Positions 37,738 to 45,199 of a stretch of DNA of 64,000 nt are shown here, one piece after another. The position numbers were made by a program, and so were the translations under genes. Source of the DNA: Pseudonocardia sp. CNS-139 (lineage in GTDB: Bacteria; Actinomycetota; Actinomycetes; Mycobacteriales; Pseudonocardiaceae); NCBI GenBank assembly GCA_001942415.1, contig MKJX01000195.1, positions 62,001 through 126,000 of the forward strand. The letters are read 5' to 3'. The notes beneath the pieces were generated by a model, which searched no databases, was not told the DNA's origin, and saw only the letters and a list, made by a program, of their open reading frames with translations. The first letter of the stretch is position 1, and each line of letters begins with the position of its first letter.

Positions 37738-37853
37738 GAACCGGACACGCCCTCACCGCTTACCGGCGGCTCCCGGAGCGGCTCTGGCCGGTCAACGTCC
37801 GACGGCCCGCCAGGTGCCCGAGGGCGGCCCGCACCCGGTCGTACGCTGGCCGC

Positions 37854-38225
37854 ATGACCTCGCCTCCGCCCGTGCCGCCGGCGCCGTCGCCGACGGGCCG
37901 GCAGCCGGGGCTGGCGGCCACGGTCGGGCTCTACGCGCTGGCCCGGCTCGGGCTGCTCGCCCTCGTCACGGTGCTGCTCGTGCTGGTCGGCGTACCGTTC
38001 GCCATCGCGCTGCTGGTGGCGCTGATCGTGGCGCTGCCGTTGTCGATGGTGCTGTTCAGGGGCCTGCGGGCCCGGTTGGACGGCGCGTTGGCGCGGTCGC
38101 GCGCAGAGCGTTCCCAGGAACGCGAGGCGCTGCGCGCCCGGCTGCGCGGAGACGTCCCGGCCGACCCGCCGGCCCCTGTGTCAGACGAAGCGGCCGACCG
38201 CAAGGCCGACCCCGGTCAGGACTGA
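37854..38225 (+). CDS. DUF4229 membrane protein
   Basis: An intact 123-residue protein with two helices (LYALARLGLLALVTVLLVLV and FAIALLVALIVALPLSMVLF), then RGLRARLDGALARSRAERSQEREALRAR, a coiled-coil-like basic tail. DUF4229 proteins of this layout lie beside menA in other actinobacteria; function is unknown. ATG 37854 follows TACGCT (37842-37847) by 6 nt, so the message is probably leaderless. The 3' end overlaps convergent menA by 45 bp. Confidence 0.8.
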   Translation: MTSPPPVPPAPSPTGRQPGLAATVGLYALARLGLLALVTVLLVLVGVPFAIALLVALIVALPLSMVLFRGLRARLDGALARSRAERSQEREALRARLRGDVPADPPAPVSDEAADRKADPGQD

Positions 38226-39062
38226 CCAGGCCAGCAGCAGCAGGCTCGTGCGGGCCAGCACCGCGATGAGCTCCCGGCCGGTGGCGCCGCCCAGCACCGT
38301 GCGCGCGGGGATCGCCGCGAGCGGGATCGCGAGCAGCCCGAGCAGCATCGGCCAGCTGCGCAGACCGGCCAGCAACGAGAAGGCGAACGGCGCCACGACC
38401 AAGGCGACGTAAAGCCGGCGGGTGTCCCGATCGCCCAGCAGCACCGCGAGTGTGCGCTTTCCCACAGCCTCGTCCGTGGGGATGTCGCGGAGGTTGTTGG
38501 CGACGAGCACGGCGCACGTCAGCATCCCGATCGCGATCGACGTCACCACGGCGAGCGGCCCGGGCGGCCCGCTCTGCGTCACGACCGTGCCGAGCACCGC
38601 GACCGGCCCGAAGAACACGAACACCGCGAGCTCGCCGAACCCCGCGTAGCCGTACGGGCGGGGGCCGCCGGTGTAGAACCACGCCCCCGCGACGCACACC
38701 GCGCCGACCGCGATCAGCCACCACTGCGCGCTCAGCGACACGAGCGTCAGCCCGGCGAGCCCGGCCACCGCGAAGCAGACGAACGCGGCCAGCCGCACCG
38801 TCGTCGGCGCCGCGAGCCTGGACCCGACCAGCCGCAGCGGCCCGACCCGCTCGTCGTCGGTGCCGCGGATGCCGTCCGAGTAGTCGTTCGCGTAGTTGAC
38901 GCCGACCACCAGTGCGACGGCGACGAGCAGCGCGAGCACGGCGTGGCCGGGGTTGACGACCCCGTAGCCGATCGCGGCGCCGGTGCCGGCGATGACGGGG
39001 GAGACGGCGGTCGGGAGGGTGCGCGGGCGGGCCCCCTCCACCCACTGCGCGAGTGTGGCCAC
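38181..39062 (-). CDS. menA: 1,4-dihydroxy-2-naphthoate polyprenyltransferase
   Basis: UbiA-family membrane prenyltransferase making demethylmenaquinone. Intact, 293 residues, with about eight helices. The first Asp-rich motif is NYANDYSDGIRG and the second NNLRDIPTDEAVGKRTLAV. GTG 39062 follows TACCGT by 6 nt on the minus strand, a leaderless pattern. It overlaps the convergent DUF4229 gene. Confidence 0.95.
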   Translation of the reverse strand: MATLAQWVEGARPRTLPTAVSPVIAGTGAAIGYGVVNPGHAVLALLVAVALVVGVNYANDYSDGIRGTDDERVGPLRLVGSRLAAPTTVRLAAFVCFAVAGLAGLTLVSLSAQWWLIAVGAVCVAGAWFYTGGPRPYGYAGFGELAVFVFFGPVAVLGTVVTQSGPPGPLAVVTSIAIGMLTCAVLVANNLRDIPTDEAVGKRTLAVLLGDRDTRRLYVALVVAPFAFSLLAGLRSWPMLLGLLAIPLAAIPARTVLGGATGRELIAVLARTSLLLLAWSVLTGVGLAVGRFV

Positions 39063-39086
39063 CCCGGCACGGTATCCCGGCGCGGC

Positions 39087-40286
39087 TCAGCGGCAGGCCG
39101 GCACCTCGCCCGGCGCGGGCACCAGCGAGGCCGTCAGGTACTGGCCGACACCCAGCCGCAGCCAGCGTCCGGTGGCCGTGGCCAGCACGCACTGGACGGG
39201 CACCGCGGCGCGCTCGGCCACGATCCCGACGACCTCCGCGGCCGCGTCCGGCGCGGCGAGGATCTTCCCGACGCCGTCCACCAGCGAGAGCCGGACGCCG
39301 CCCGTCCACAGGTAGTCGACGGTGACCCAGGCGTTCCCGGTGAGGCCGAGCGCGTCCCAGAACATCCCGTCGCCGAGGTCGATCCCGGCCGGGTTGGCGA
39401 CGCGGCGGTTGTACTGGTCGCGCCCGCCGTTGTAGCCGCCCTCGTGCGCGGCCTGGGCCTGCGGCACGCCCTGCGGGAGGTCGCCCCACTGCTGGCGGGT
39501 GGGGCCGGGGTTCCAGTAGTCGTCGCGGGTGTTCCACGGGCCCACGTCCCAGACCGGCGCGAACGCGCAGCGTCCCGTCGGGGCGCAGACCTTCACCGAG
39601 TAGTCGCTCGTGTCGCGCGGCGCGAGCGCCCGGCGCGACGGCAGCGCGACGAAGTGGTCCCGCGGGGTGATCACGTGCCCGTTCGCGGTCGTGCCGCCGA
39701 CCAGCCCCTCCCGGGTGGCGAACACGCGGTAGCTCAGCGGGATCTGGTCCGCGTCCTCGGTGCGCGCCGCCTTCGTCGCCGGGTGCGCGGTCAGCCGCAC
39801 CCCGCGGACGGCCGGACCCGCGCCCGGGTCGCCGGCGAGCACCAGCCGGGCCTGCACCTCGGACGTCGGGCCGGGCAGCGCGACGGCGAGACCGCCCGCG
39901 TCCCGGGTTGCCGGCACCCACTCCGTCCAGGCACCGTTGCCGCGCCGGCCGCGGACGTCGACGGTGGCGAACGCGCCGGGCGGCACCTCCGCGTCGAGCA
40001 CGGCGGCGACCCGGTCGGTGGGGGCCGTGAGCCGGTGCGGCGGGAACGTGAGCAGGCCGGTCGGCCGCGGCATGGTCGCCTCGGGGTCGGCCTCCTCAGC
40101 CGCGGCCGTGAACGTGGTGTCCGGGTCGAGCCGCGCGGCGCCGCCGGACACCTGCACGCCCGCGGGCTCGGCGTCGTCGAGGTCGGCCGACCACGATCCG
40201 GGCCCGGGCGCCGCGGTGGCCGGTGCTGCGGTACCCAGCACGACCGCGCACAGGATGGCCACGAGACCGGTCGCCCTGCGCAGCAT
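39087..40286 (-). CDS. Secreted protein of unknown function
   Basis: An intact 399-residue exported protein with signal peptide MLRRATGLVAILCAVVLGTA and cleavage near ATA-AP. The middle (WTEWVPATRDAGGLAVALPG...) is beta-rich. The region SDYSVKVCAPTGRCAFAPVWD with GPWNTRDDYWNP resembles cysteine-bridged extracellular domains found in actinobacterial secreted proteins. The C-terminus (RWLRLGVGQYLTASLVP) looks like an SH3-type fold. AGGGGAGG precedes ATG 40286. A cell-wall-associated role is a guess. Confidence 0.7.
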   Translation of the reverse strand: MLRRATGLVAILCAVVLGTAAPATAAPGPGSWSADLDDAEPAGVQVSGGAARLDPDTTFTAAAEEADPEATMPRPTGLLTFPPHRLTAPTDRVAAVLDAEVPPGAFATVDVRGRRGNGAWTEWVPATRDAGGLAVALPGPTSEVQARLVLAGDPGAGPAVRGVRLTAHPATKAARTEDADQIPLSYRVFATREGLVGGTTANGHVITPRDHFVALPSRRALAPRDTSDYSVKVCAPTGRCAFAPVWDVGPWNTRDDYWNPGPTRQQWGDLPQGVPQAQAAHEGGYNGGRDQYNRRVANPAGIDLGDGMFWDALGLTGNAWVTVDYLWTGGVRLSLVDGVGKILAAPDAAAEVVGIVAERAAVPVQCVLATATGRWLRLGVGQYLTASLVPAPGEVPACR

Positions 40287-40401
40287 GCCGGCCTCCCCTG
40301 TGACTCCCGTGACGCGTGTGTCGGACGTGACGAGGAGAGTCGACAGGTGCGGTGATCGTCAAGGCAGGGTCGGACGTGCCACCGAGCGGGGTGGCGTCGT
40401 G

Positions 40402-41532
40402 TCACCCGCGGGGGTCGACCTGCGCGGAAAGGGTTTGGACGACGGCTGTCCGGTCCGGCTTGCCGATGCCGCGCAGCGGGATCGCCGGCACCGCGACGAG
40501 CACCCGGGGCACGGCCGCGCGCCCGAGCGCGGCCCGCACGGCGTCGCGGAGCCGGTCTGCGGCCAGGTCGCCGTCGGCCACGACCGCGGCCGCCACCACC
40601 TGCCCCCACTCGCGTCCGGCAGCCCGACCACACACGCGCCGCGTACACCCGGCTGCGCCGCGAGCACCCGCTCCACGGCCGCCGGCGCGACGTTCTCCCC
40701 GCCCGTGATGATCACGTCGTCGGCCCGGCCGAGCACCTCCAGCCGCCCGTGCCGCCACCGGCCGAGGTCGCCCGTGCGGAACCGGCCGCCCGCGAACGCC
40801 GCCGCGGTGAGCGCCGGCTCGCCGACGTATCCGGCGGCGAGCGTCGGCCGCCGATCATGATCCGCCCGTCCGGGTCGAGGTCGACCAGCACACCGTCGAG
40901 CGGCCGCCCGGCGTACACGCAGCCGCCGGCCGTCTCGCTCATCCCGTACGTCGTGACGACCTCGACCCCCGCCGCGCGCGCCCGCTCGTGCAGCGCCGGG
41001 TCGAGCGCGGCCCCGCCGACCAGCACGGCCGCGTAGCTGCGCAGGCGTCCACGGCCGGGCCGCCCGCGTCGAGCACCCGCCCGAGCTGCGTGGGCACCAG
41101 GCTCGTGCAGCGGCGCGCGTCCCCGAGCGCGGCGGTCGCCACGGCGAACGCGTCGGGCCGGAACCCGTCGCGCAGGTCCTGCACCACGGGCACGGTGCCC
41201 GCGAGCAGCGCGCGCACGACCACCTGCACCCCCGCCACGTGGTCGGCCGGCAGCGCGAGCAGCCAGCGCGCCGGCCCGCCGAGCCGCGCCTGCGTCGCGA
41301 GCGCCGACGCCCGCAGCGCACCTGCCGTGAGCGCGACGAGCTTCGCACCGCCGGTGGAGCCGGACGTCGCGATCACCACGGCCGTCCCGTCGGGCGGGGT
41401 GGGCGGCTCGGGGGTGGTGCGGGTGGTGGGGAGGACCGCCGGGCCGCCGTCGAGCGCGGACTCCAGGGCGGCGGTCAGTTCCGCGACGGAGCCGGGGGAG
41501 CCGTCGAGGAGGACGACCCGGACACCGTTCAC
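40402..41532 (-). CDS. menE: o-succinylbenzoate--CoA ligase (three frameshifts)
   Basis: ANL enzyme of menaquinone synthesis; about 377 residues after restoring bases lost near 41040, 40852 and 40608. Motifs: P-loop VVIATSGSTGGAKLVALT, LALPADHVAGVQVVVRALLA, TSLVPTQLGRVL, TTYGMSETAGGCVYAG, FRTGDLGRW, GRADDVIITGGENVAPAAVE and the catalytic lysine in IPLRGIGKPDRTAV. GTG 41532 follows TACGGT by 6 nt. MenA and MenB lie nearby on the same strand. The short length is normal for actinobacterial MenE. Confidence 0.93.
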
Positions 41533-41635
41533 CCGGCCACCGTATCCGCCTGCTGACACGATCGGTCGGCAGTAAGGTCCGTCGGGGTGACCGCGGTCGT
41601 GCTCCCCACTCCGTCGCTCCCAGCGGGAAGGCCCC

Positions 41636-42070
41636 ATGACGAACCCGCACTACACCGGCCAGCACAGCCACCAGCCTGCGCCGAGGCCGAAGCGCTGGCC
41701 GTGGATCGTGGGGATCGTCGCCGCCTTCCTGCTCGGGGTCGTGCTCGGCGACGCGGGCGACGGGCCGCAGCCGGCGGCCGCCGCTGACGGCCCACGTCCG
41801 GCCGTCCCGGCGCCCGCCGGGCCGGACTTCTCCCGCGGCGTGCCCGAGGGCGAGTGGACCGTGCCCGACCAGGTCGCACCGGGCCGCTACCGGTCCACGG
41901 GCGCCAAGCCCGGGATCTTCGACGTCTGCACGGCGACGACCCGGTCCGCGGAGGGAGACGTCGTCGACTGGCGGATCGCCAACGCCGGCGAGCAGGTCCT
42001 GATCACCGTCGGTGCGGGCGTCGCGAGCTTCGCCAACGCCAACTGCGAGCCGTTCGTCAGGATCGGCTGA
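41636..42070 (+). CDS. Membrane-anchored exported protein
   Basis: 144 residues. A Pro/His-rich cytoplasmic start is followed by one helix (WPWIVGIVAAFLLGVVLGDA), an Ala/Pro linker and a C-terminal domain (GEWTVPDQVAPGRYRSTGAK, then FDVCTATTRSA and ASFANANCEPFVRIG) with two cysteines that could pair. The VAPGRYRS segment recurs in actinobacterial exported proteins of unknown role. GGGAAGG precedes ATG 41636. Intact. Confidence 0.75.
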   Translation: MTNPHYTGQHSHQPAPRPKRWPWIVGIVAAFLLGVVLGDAGDGPQPAAAADGPRPAVPAPAGPDFSRGVPEGEWTVPDQVAPGRYRSTGAKPGIFDVCTATTRSAEGDVVDWRIANAGEQVLITVGAGVASFANANCEPFVRIG

Positions 42071-42132
42071 GCGCCTGCCTCAGCAGCGTGAGCCCGGACC
42101 TCTTCCGGCAGGGCGGAGCGGTGCAGGGGAGG

Positions 42133-42468
42133 TCACTGCCCCGGCCCGCCCCGTCGTCGGCGGGCGAGCCGGCGGCTCTCCCGCTCGGTGCGTAGCCAGC
42201 GGAGCCACATGAACGTCTGCGAGTCGTCGCGCCAGCGCGGCCGTTGCGGGCGCGGTGGGGGCGTCCAGCGGCCGGCGCGGTGCGCGCCCAACTCGACCCG
42301 GGCCCGGACGGGGTGGCTCAACTCGATCGTGTGGGCGCCGTCGGGCAGCTCGATCGTCAGCGCGCCGTCCCCGACCTCCGCGTACACGTGGCGAAGGTCG
42401 ATGCTGTCGGCGCTGCGCACGGTGACCATGACGACGGTCGGGGTGGCTGCGGACCACGCACGACTCAC
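42133..42468 (-). CDS. Hypothetical protein
   Basis: 111 residues, not recognised. The N-terminal ~65 residues look like a small beta domain (SIDLRHVYAEVGDGALTIEL, GAHTIELSHPVRARVELG). The C-terminus is strongly basic and Trp-containing (FMWLRWLRTERESRRLARRR). The start is a GTG at 42468; a 13-bp palindrome lies 29 bp upstream. It could be a nucleic-acid-binding protein, but there is no family evidence. Confidence 0.5.
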   Translation of the reverse strand: MSRAWSAATPTVVMVTVRSADSIDLRHVYAEVGDGALTIELPDGAHTIELSHPVRARVELGAHRAGRWTPPPRPQRPRWRDDSQTFMWLRWLRTERESRRLARRRRGGPGQ

Positions 42469-42496
42469 GAGCGGCCCCCGGTGTTCACGCTTGTGA

Positions 42497-42509
42497 CGTG
42501 ATGATCACG
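42497..42509. promoter_or_regulatory. 13-bp palindrome CGTGATGATCACG
   Basis: Perfect 6-bp arms around one base, between the hypothetical gene starting at 42468 and the XRE regulator gene ending at 42567. TTGTGA directly precedes it. Possible binding site. Confidence 0.35.
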
Positions 42510-42566
42510 CCCTGACCGTGATGGATCAGCCGCCGGTCCTGTTGCCTACGTGGCAACCAACCAGGG

Positions 42567-43820
42567 TCAGCCGGGGAGGCCGGCCCGGTGTGCCATCCCG
42601 CGGATCTCGCGCCCGACGCGGCCGCCCGGGGCCTTGTTGCGCAGCTCGGCGAGCGTCTCCCGCACGAACGGATGCCGCAGCCGGTGCGGGCTGATCCGCT
42701 CGGCCTGCCGCAGCGCCGCCGCCGCGTCGACGATCCGGCCCCGCATCCTCGTGAGTGCCCGCCCGTAGTCCGACCAGTAGGCGGCCTGCCGCTGCGGGGA
42801 CGGGATCATCGCCGGGTTGAGTCGCTCCGCTATCCGCACAGCGTCCGGGTGCTCCCCCGACTCCAGCGCCACCGACATGCGCCACACGCCCACGTTGGTC
42901 GGGCCGAACCCGAAGTAGAACGCGTTGGCCTCCCCGGTGCGCGCCGCGAGCTCGGCGGCGAGGTCGAGCGCCGCGCGGGCCTCCGATCGATCGCGGCGAG
43001 CCGCCGCGACCAGGGACGACGAGAATGCCAACATCCCGGCGAGCTGCTCTCCGGCGACGTCGACCGTCGGCACCCCGGACGTCGCGGTGACCAGCGTGCG
43101 AGCGGCGAGGTCGAACGCCCCCGCCGCCAACAGTCCGTGCGACGTCCCGAACGCGGCGATGCCGAGCAGCCGCGGGTCGTCAACTCGCTGCGCCTGCTGC
43201 TGCGCGATCGACGCGGCCTGCCACCCCAGGTCAAGCGGGCCACCGACGTCACGCAGCCACGCCATGGCGCCCTGGACGTGCACGAGCACCGCCAGCTCGG
43301 CCAGCTCGACGCCGTCCCGGCCGGCGGCCATCGTGGCGTGCAGGTCGCCGATCAGGCCGGGCAGCGCGGTGCCGACCTGTTCGTGTCGGCACCGCTGCTG
43401 GTCGTCGAGGACGGCGCCGACGCGGGCGCGCAGCACATCGGCCGGGACAGCCTGTCCGACGGAGGCGCCCACGCTCGCGCCGAGCAGCGCGACCCGGACG
43501 TCGTCGATGACCGGCGCGAGGCCGTCCTGCTCCAGCCCGGGCAGCGCCACCGAAGTCAGGTCGACGGGTGCGACCTCGAGTGCGCGGGCGAGCGCGACGA
43601 TCAGGTGCCGGGAGTCGATGCTGCGCTCTCCGCGTTCCAGGCGGGACAGGTACGACTTGGAGATCCCGGCACGGTCGGCGACGAGCTGCTGCGTCCAGCC
43701 GTGCGAGCGGCGGATCACCCCGGCGGCGCGCCCGATCCGCTTGTCGTCCTCGGCCCGCTCGTCACCGTCGGTCTCGTCGGCGTCCTCGTCGTCGGCGGGG
43801 CCCGCCGTATCGTCGGCCAT
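42567..43820 (-). CDS. XRE-family regulator with TPR-like C-terminal domain
   Basis: An intact 417-residue protein. An acidic N-terminus precedes an HTH_XRE domain at ~28-85 (RIGRAAGVIRRSHGWTQQLV, AGISKSYLSRLERGERSIDS). A long helical region follows (GELAELAVLVHVQGAMAWL-type repeats, AARTGEANAFYFGFGPTNVG, RGRIVDAAAALRQAERISPH) resembling the tetratricopeptide domains of actinobacterial peptide- or metabolite-responsive regulators. The FGFGPTNVGVWRMSVALE segment is typical of that group. Targets unknown; it lies upstream of the 42133 gene on the same strand. Confidence 0.82.
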   Translation of the reverse strand: MADDTAGPADDEDADETDGDERAEDDKRIGRAAGVIRRSHGWTQQLVADRAGISKSYLSRLERGERSIDSRHLIVALARALEVAPVDLTSVALPGLEQDGLAPVIDDVRVALLGASVGASVGQAVPADVLRARVGAVLDDQQRCRHEQVGTALPGLIGDLHATMAAGRDGVELAELAVLVHVQGAMAWLRDVGGPLDLGWQAASIAQQQAQRVDDPRLLGIAAFGTSHGLLAAGAFDLAARTLVTATSGVPTVDVAGEQLAGMLAFSSSLVAAARRDRSEARAALDLAAELAARTGEANAFYFGFGPTNVGVWRMSVALESGEHPDAVRIAERLNPAMIPSPQRQAAYWSDYGRALTRMRGRIVDAAAALRQAERISPHRLRHPFVRETLAELRNKAPGGRVGREIRGMAHRAGLPG

Positions 43821-43970
43821 GCTCCGAGCCCTCGCTTCTCGGGCCGTGCCCCCGGACGTTGCAGCGTTGCGGAGGCGATTCCGTCGCCGACCCTACCCGC
43901 GGCCGGAGTCGGTGATCAGCTTTCTACGTTGCCGCTTCCGCGCTGGTCATCGCTCTGGTGCCTGCCACGG

Positions 43971-44900
43971 TCAGTAGTGCCACGGGAACGGCGACCAGTC
44001 CGGCTCCCGCTTCTCCAGGAACGCGTCGCGGCCCTCCACCGCCTCGTCGGTCATGTACGCCAGCCGCGTGGTCTCGCCGGCGAACAGCTGCTGCCCGACC
44101 AGCCCGTCGTCGAGGAGGTTGAAGGCGTACTTGAGCATCCGCTGCGCCGTGGGGGACTTGCGGTTGATCTCCGCCGCCCACTCCAGCGCGACCTTCTCCA
44201 GGTCGGCGTGCGGGACGACGGCGTTGACCATCCCCATCCGGTGGGCGTCGGCGGCCGAGTACTCCTTCCCGAGGAAGAAGATCTCCCGGGCGAACTTCTG
44301 CCCGACCTGCCGTGCCAGGTACGCCGAGCCGTAGCCGCCGTCGAACGAGCCGACGTCGGCGTCGGTCTGCTTGAACCGGGCGTGCTCGGCGCTGGCGAGC
44401 GTCAGGTCGCAGACGACGTGCAGCGAGTGCCCGCCGCCGGCGGCCCAGCCGGGCACGACCGCGATCACGATCTTCGGCATGAACCGGATGAGCCGCTGGC
44501 ACTCCAGGATGTGCAGGCGGCCGGCGCGCGCCGGGTCGACGGTGTCGGCGGTCTCGCCCCCGGCGTACTGGTAGCCGGTGCGGCCGCGGATGCGCTGGTC
44601 GCCGCCGGAGCAGAAGGCCCAGCCGCCGTCCTTGGGCGACGGGCCGTTGCCGGTGACGAGCACGCACCCGACGTCCGGGGTCTGGCGGGCGTGGTCGAGC
44701 GCGCGGTACAGCTCGTCGACGGTGCCGGGGCGGAACGCGTTGCGCACCTCCGGCCGGTCGAACGCGATCCGCACCGTGCCGCCGGCCGGGCCGGGGAGGA
44801 CCGACCGGTGGTAGGTGATGTCGGCGAAGTCGAAGCCCTCGACGGGGCGCCAGGCGGCGGGGTCGAAGGTCTCGGACGGGGAGTCCACGGCAGGCGACAC
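43971..44900 (-). CDS. menB: 1,4-dihydroxy-2-naphthoyl-CoA synthase
   Basis: Crotonase-fold ring-closing enzyme of menaquinone synthesis. Intact, 309 residues. Motifs: ITYHRS, IAFDRPEVRNAFRPGTVDEL, GWAFCSGGDQRIRGRTGYQY (oxyanion region), VVPGWAAGGGHSLHVVCDLT, KQTDADVGSFDGGYGSAYLA and the C-terminal RDAFLEKREPDWSPFPWHY. The start is a GTG at 44900. It is the third menaquinone gene of the window on this strand. Confidence 0.96.
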   Translation of the reverse strand: MSPAVDSPSETFDPAAWRPVEGFDFADITYHRSVLPGPAGGTVRIAFDRPEVRNAFRPGTVDELYRALDHARQTPDVGCVLVTGNGPSPKDGGWAFCSGGDQRIRGRTGYQYAGGETADTVDPARAGRLHILECQRLIRFMPKIVIAVVPGWAAGGGHSLHVVCDLTLASAEHARFKQTDADVGSFDGGYGSAYLARQVGQKFAREIFFLGKEYSAADAHRMGMVNAVVPHADLEKVALEWAAEINRKSPTAQRMLKYAFNLLDDGLVGQQLFAGETTRLAYMTDEAVEGRDAFLEKREPDWSPFPWHY

Positions 44901-44904
44901 TGAC

Positions 44905-45111
44905 TCAGCCGACCGGGCGTTCGAACGTGACGAGCAGCCCCTCGACGCCGCCGGGCCCGATCCGGCCCTTGACCTCGGTGGACGTGATCGCCTTGAGCTG
45001 CCAGCCCTGCTCGGCCTCGTCGTTGAGGAGCCGCTCCAGCTTCTCGGCCGAGAGCTTGCCCCCGATCATGCTCTCGCGCAGCTGGAGGACCCGGTACTCG
45101 TATCGCGCCAT
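44905..45111 (-). CDS. DUF4177 protein
   Basis: A small 68-residue protein: ARYEYRVLQLRESMIGGKLS, LERLLNDEAEQGWQLKAIT and GVEGLLVTFERPVG. The EQGWQLKAIT core is the DUF4177 hallmark; function unknown. It ends 5 bp before the start of menB on the same strand, so it may be co-transcribed. ATG 45111. Confidence 0.8.
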   Translation of the reverse strand: MARYEYRVLQLRESMIGGKLSAEKLERLLNDEAEQGWQLKAITSTEVKGRIGPGGVEGLLVTFERPVG

Positions 45112-45199
45112 GCGATCAAGGTTGCCAGGCCCGCACCGGGAACGTCGGGATCGGGCGCGGCCACTTCGATCTCGGGGGTTCGCGCCGCACACTGGTGGG

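Noticed and set aside
42491..42509. Second Rex or CRP-type site at TTGTGACGTGATGATCACG
   Set aside because: The half-site spacing is two bases too long for either; only the inner palindrome is exact.
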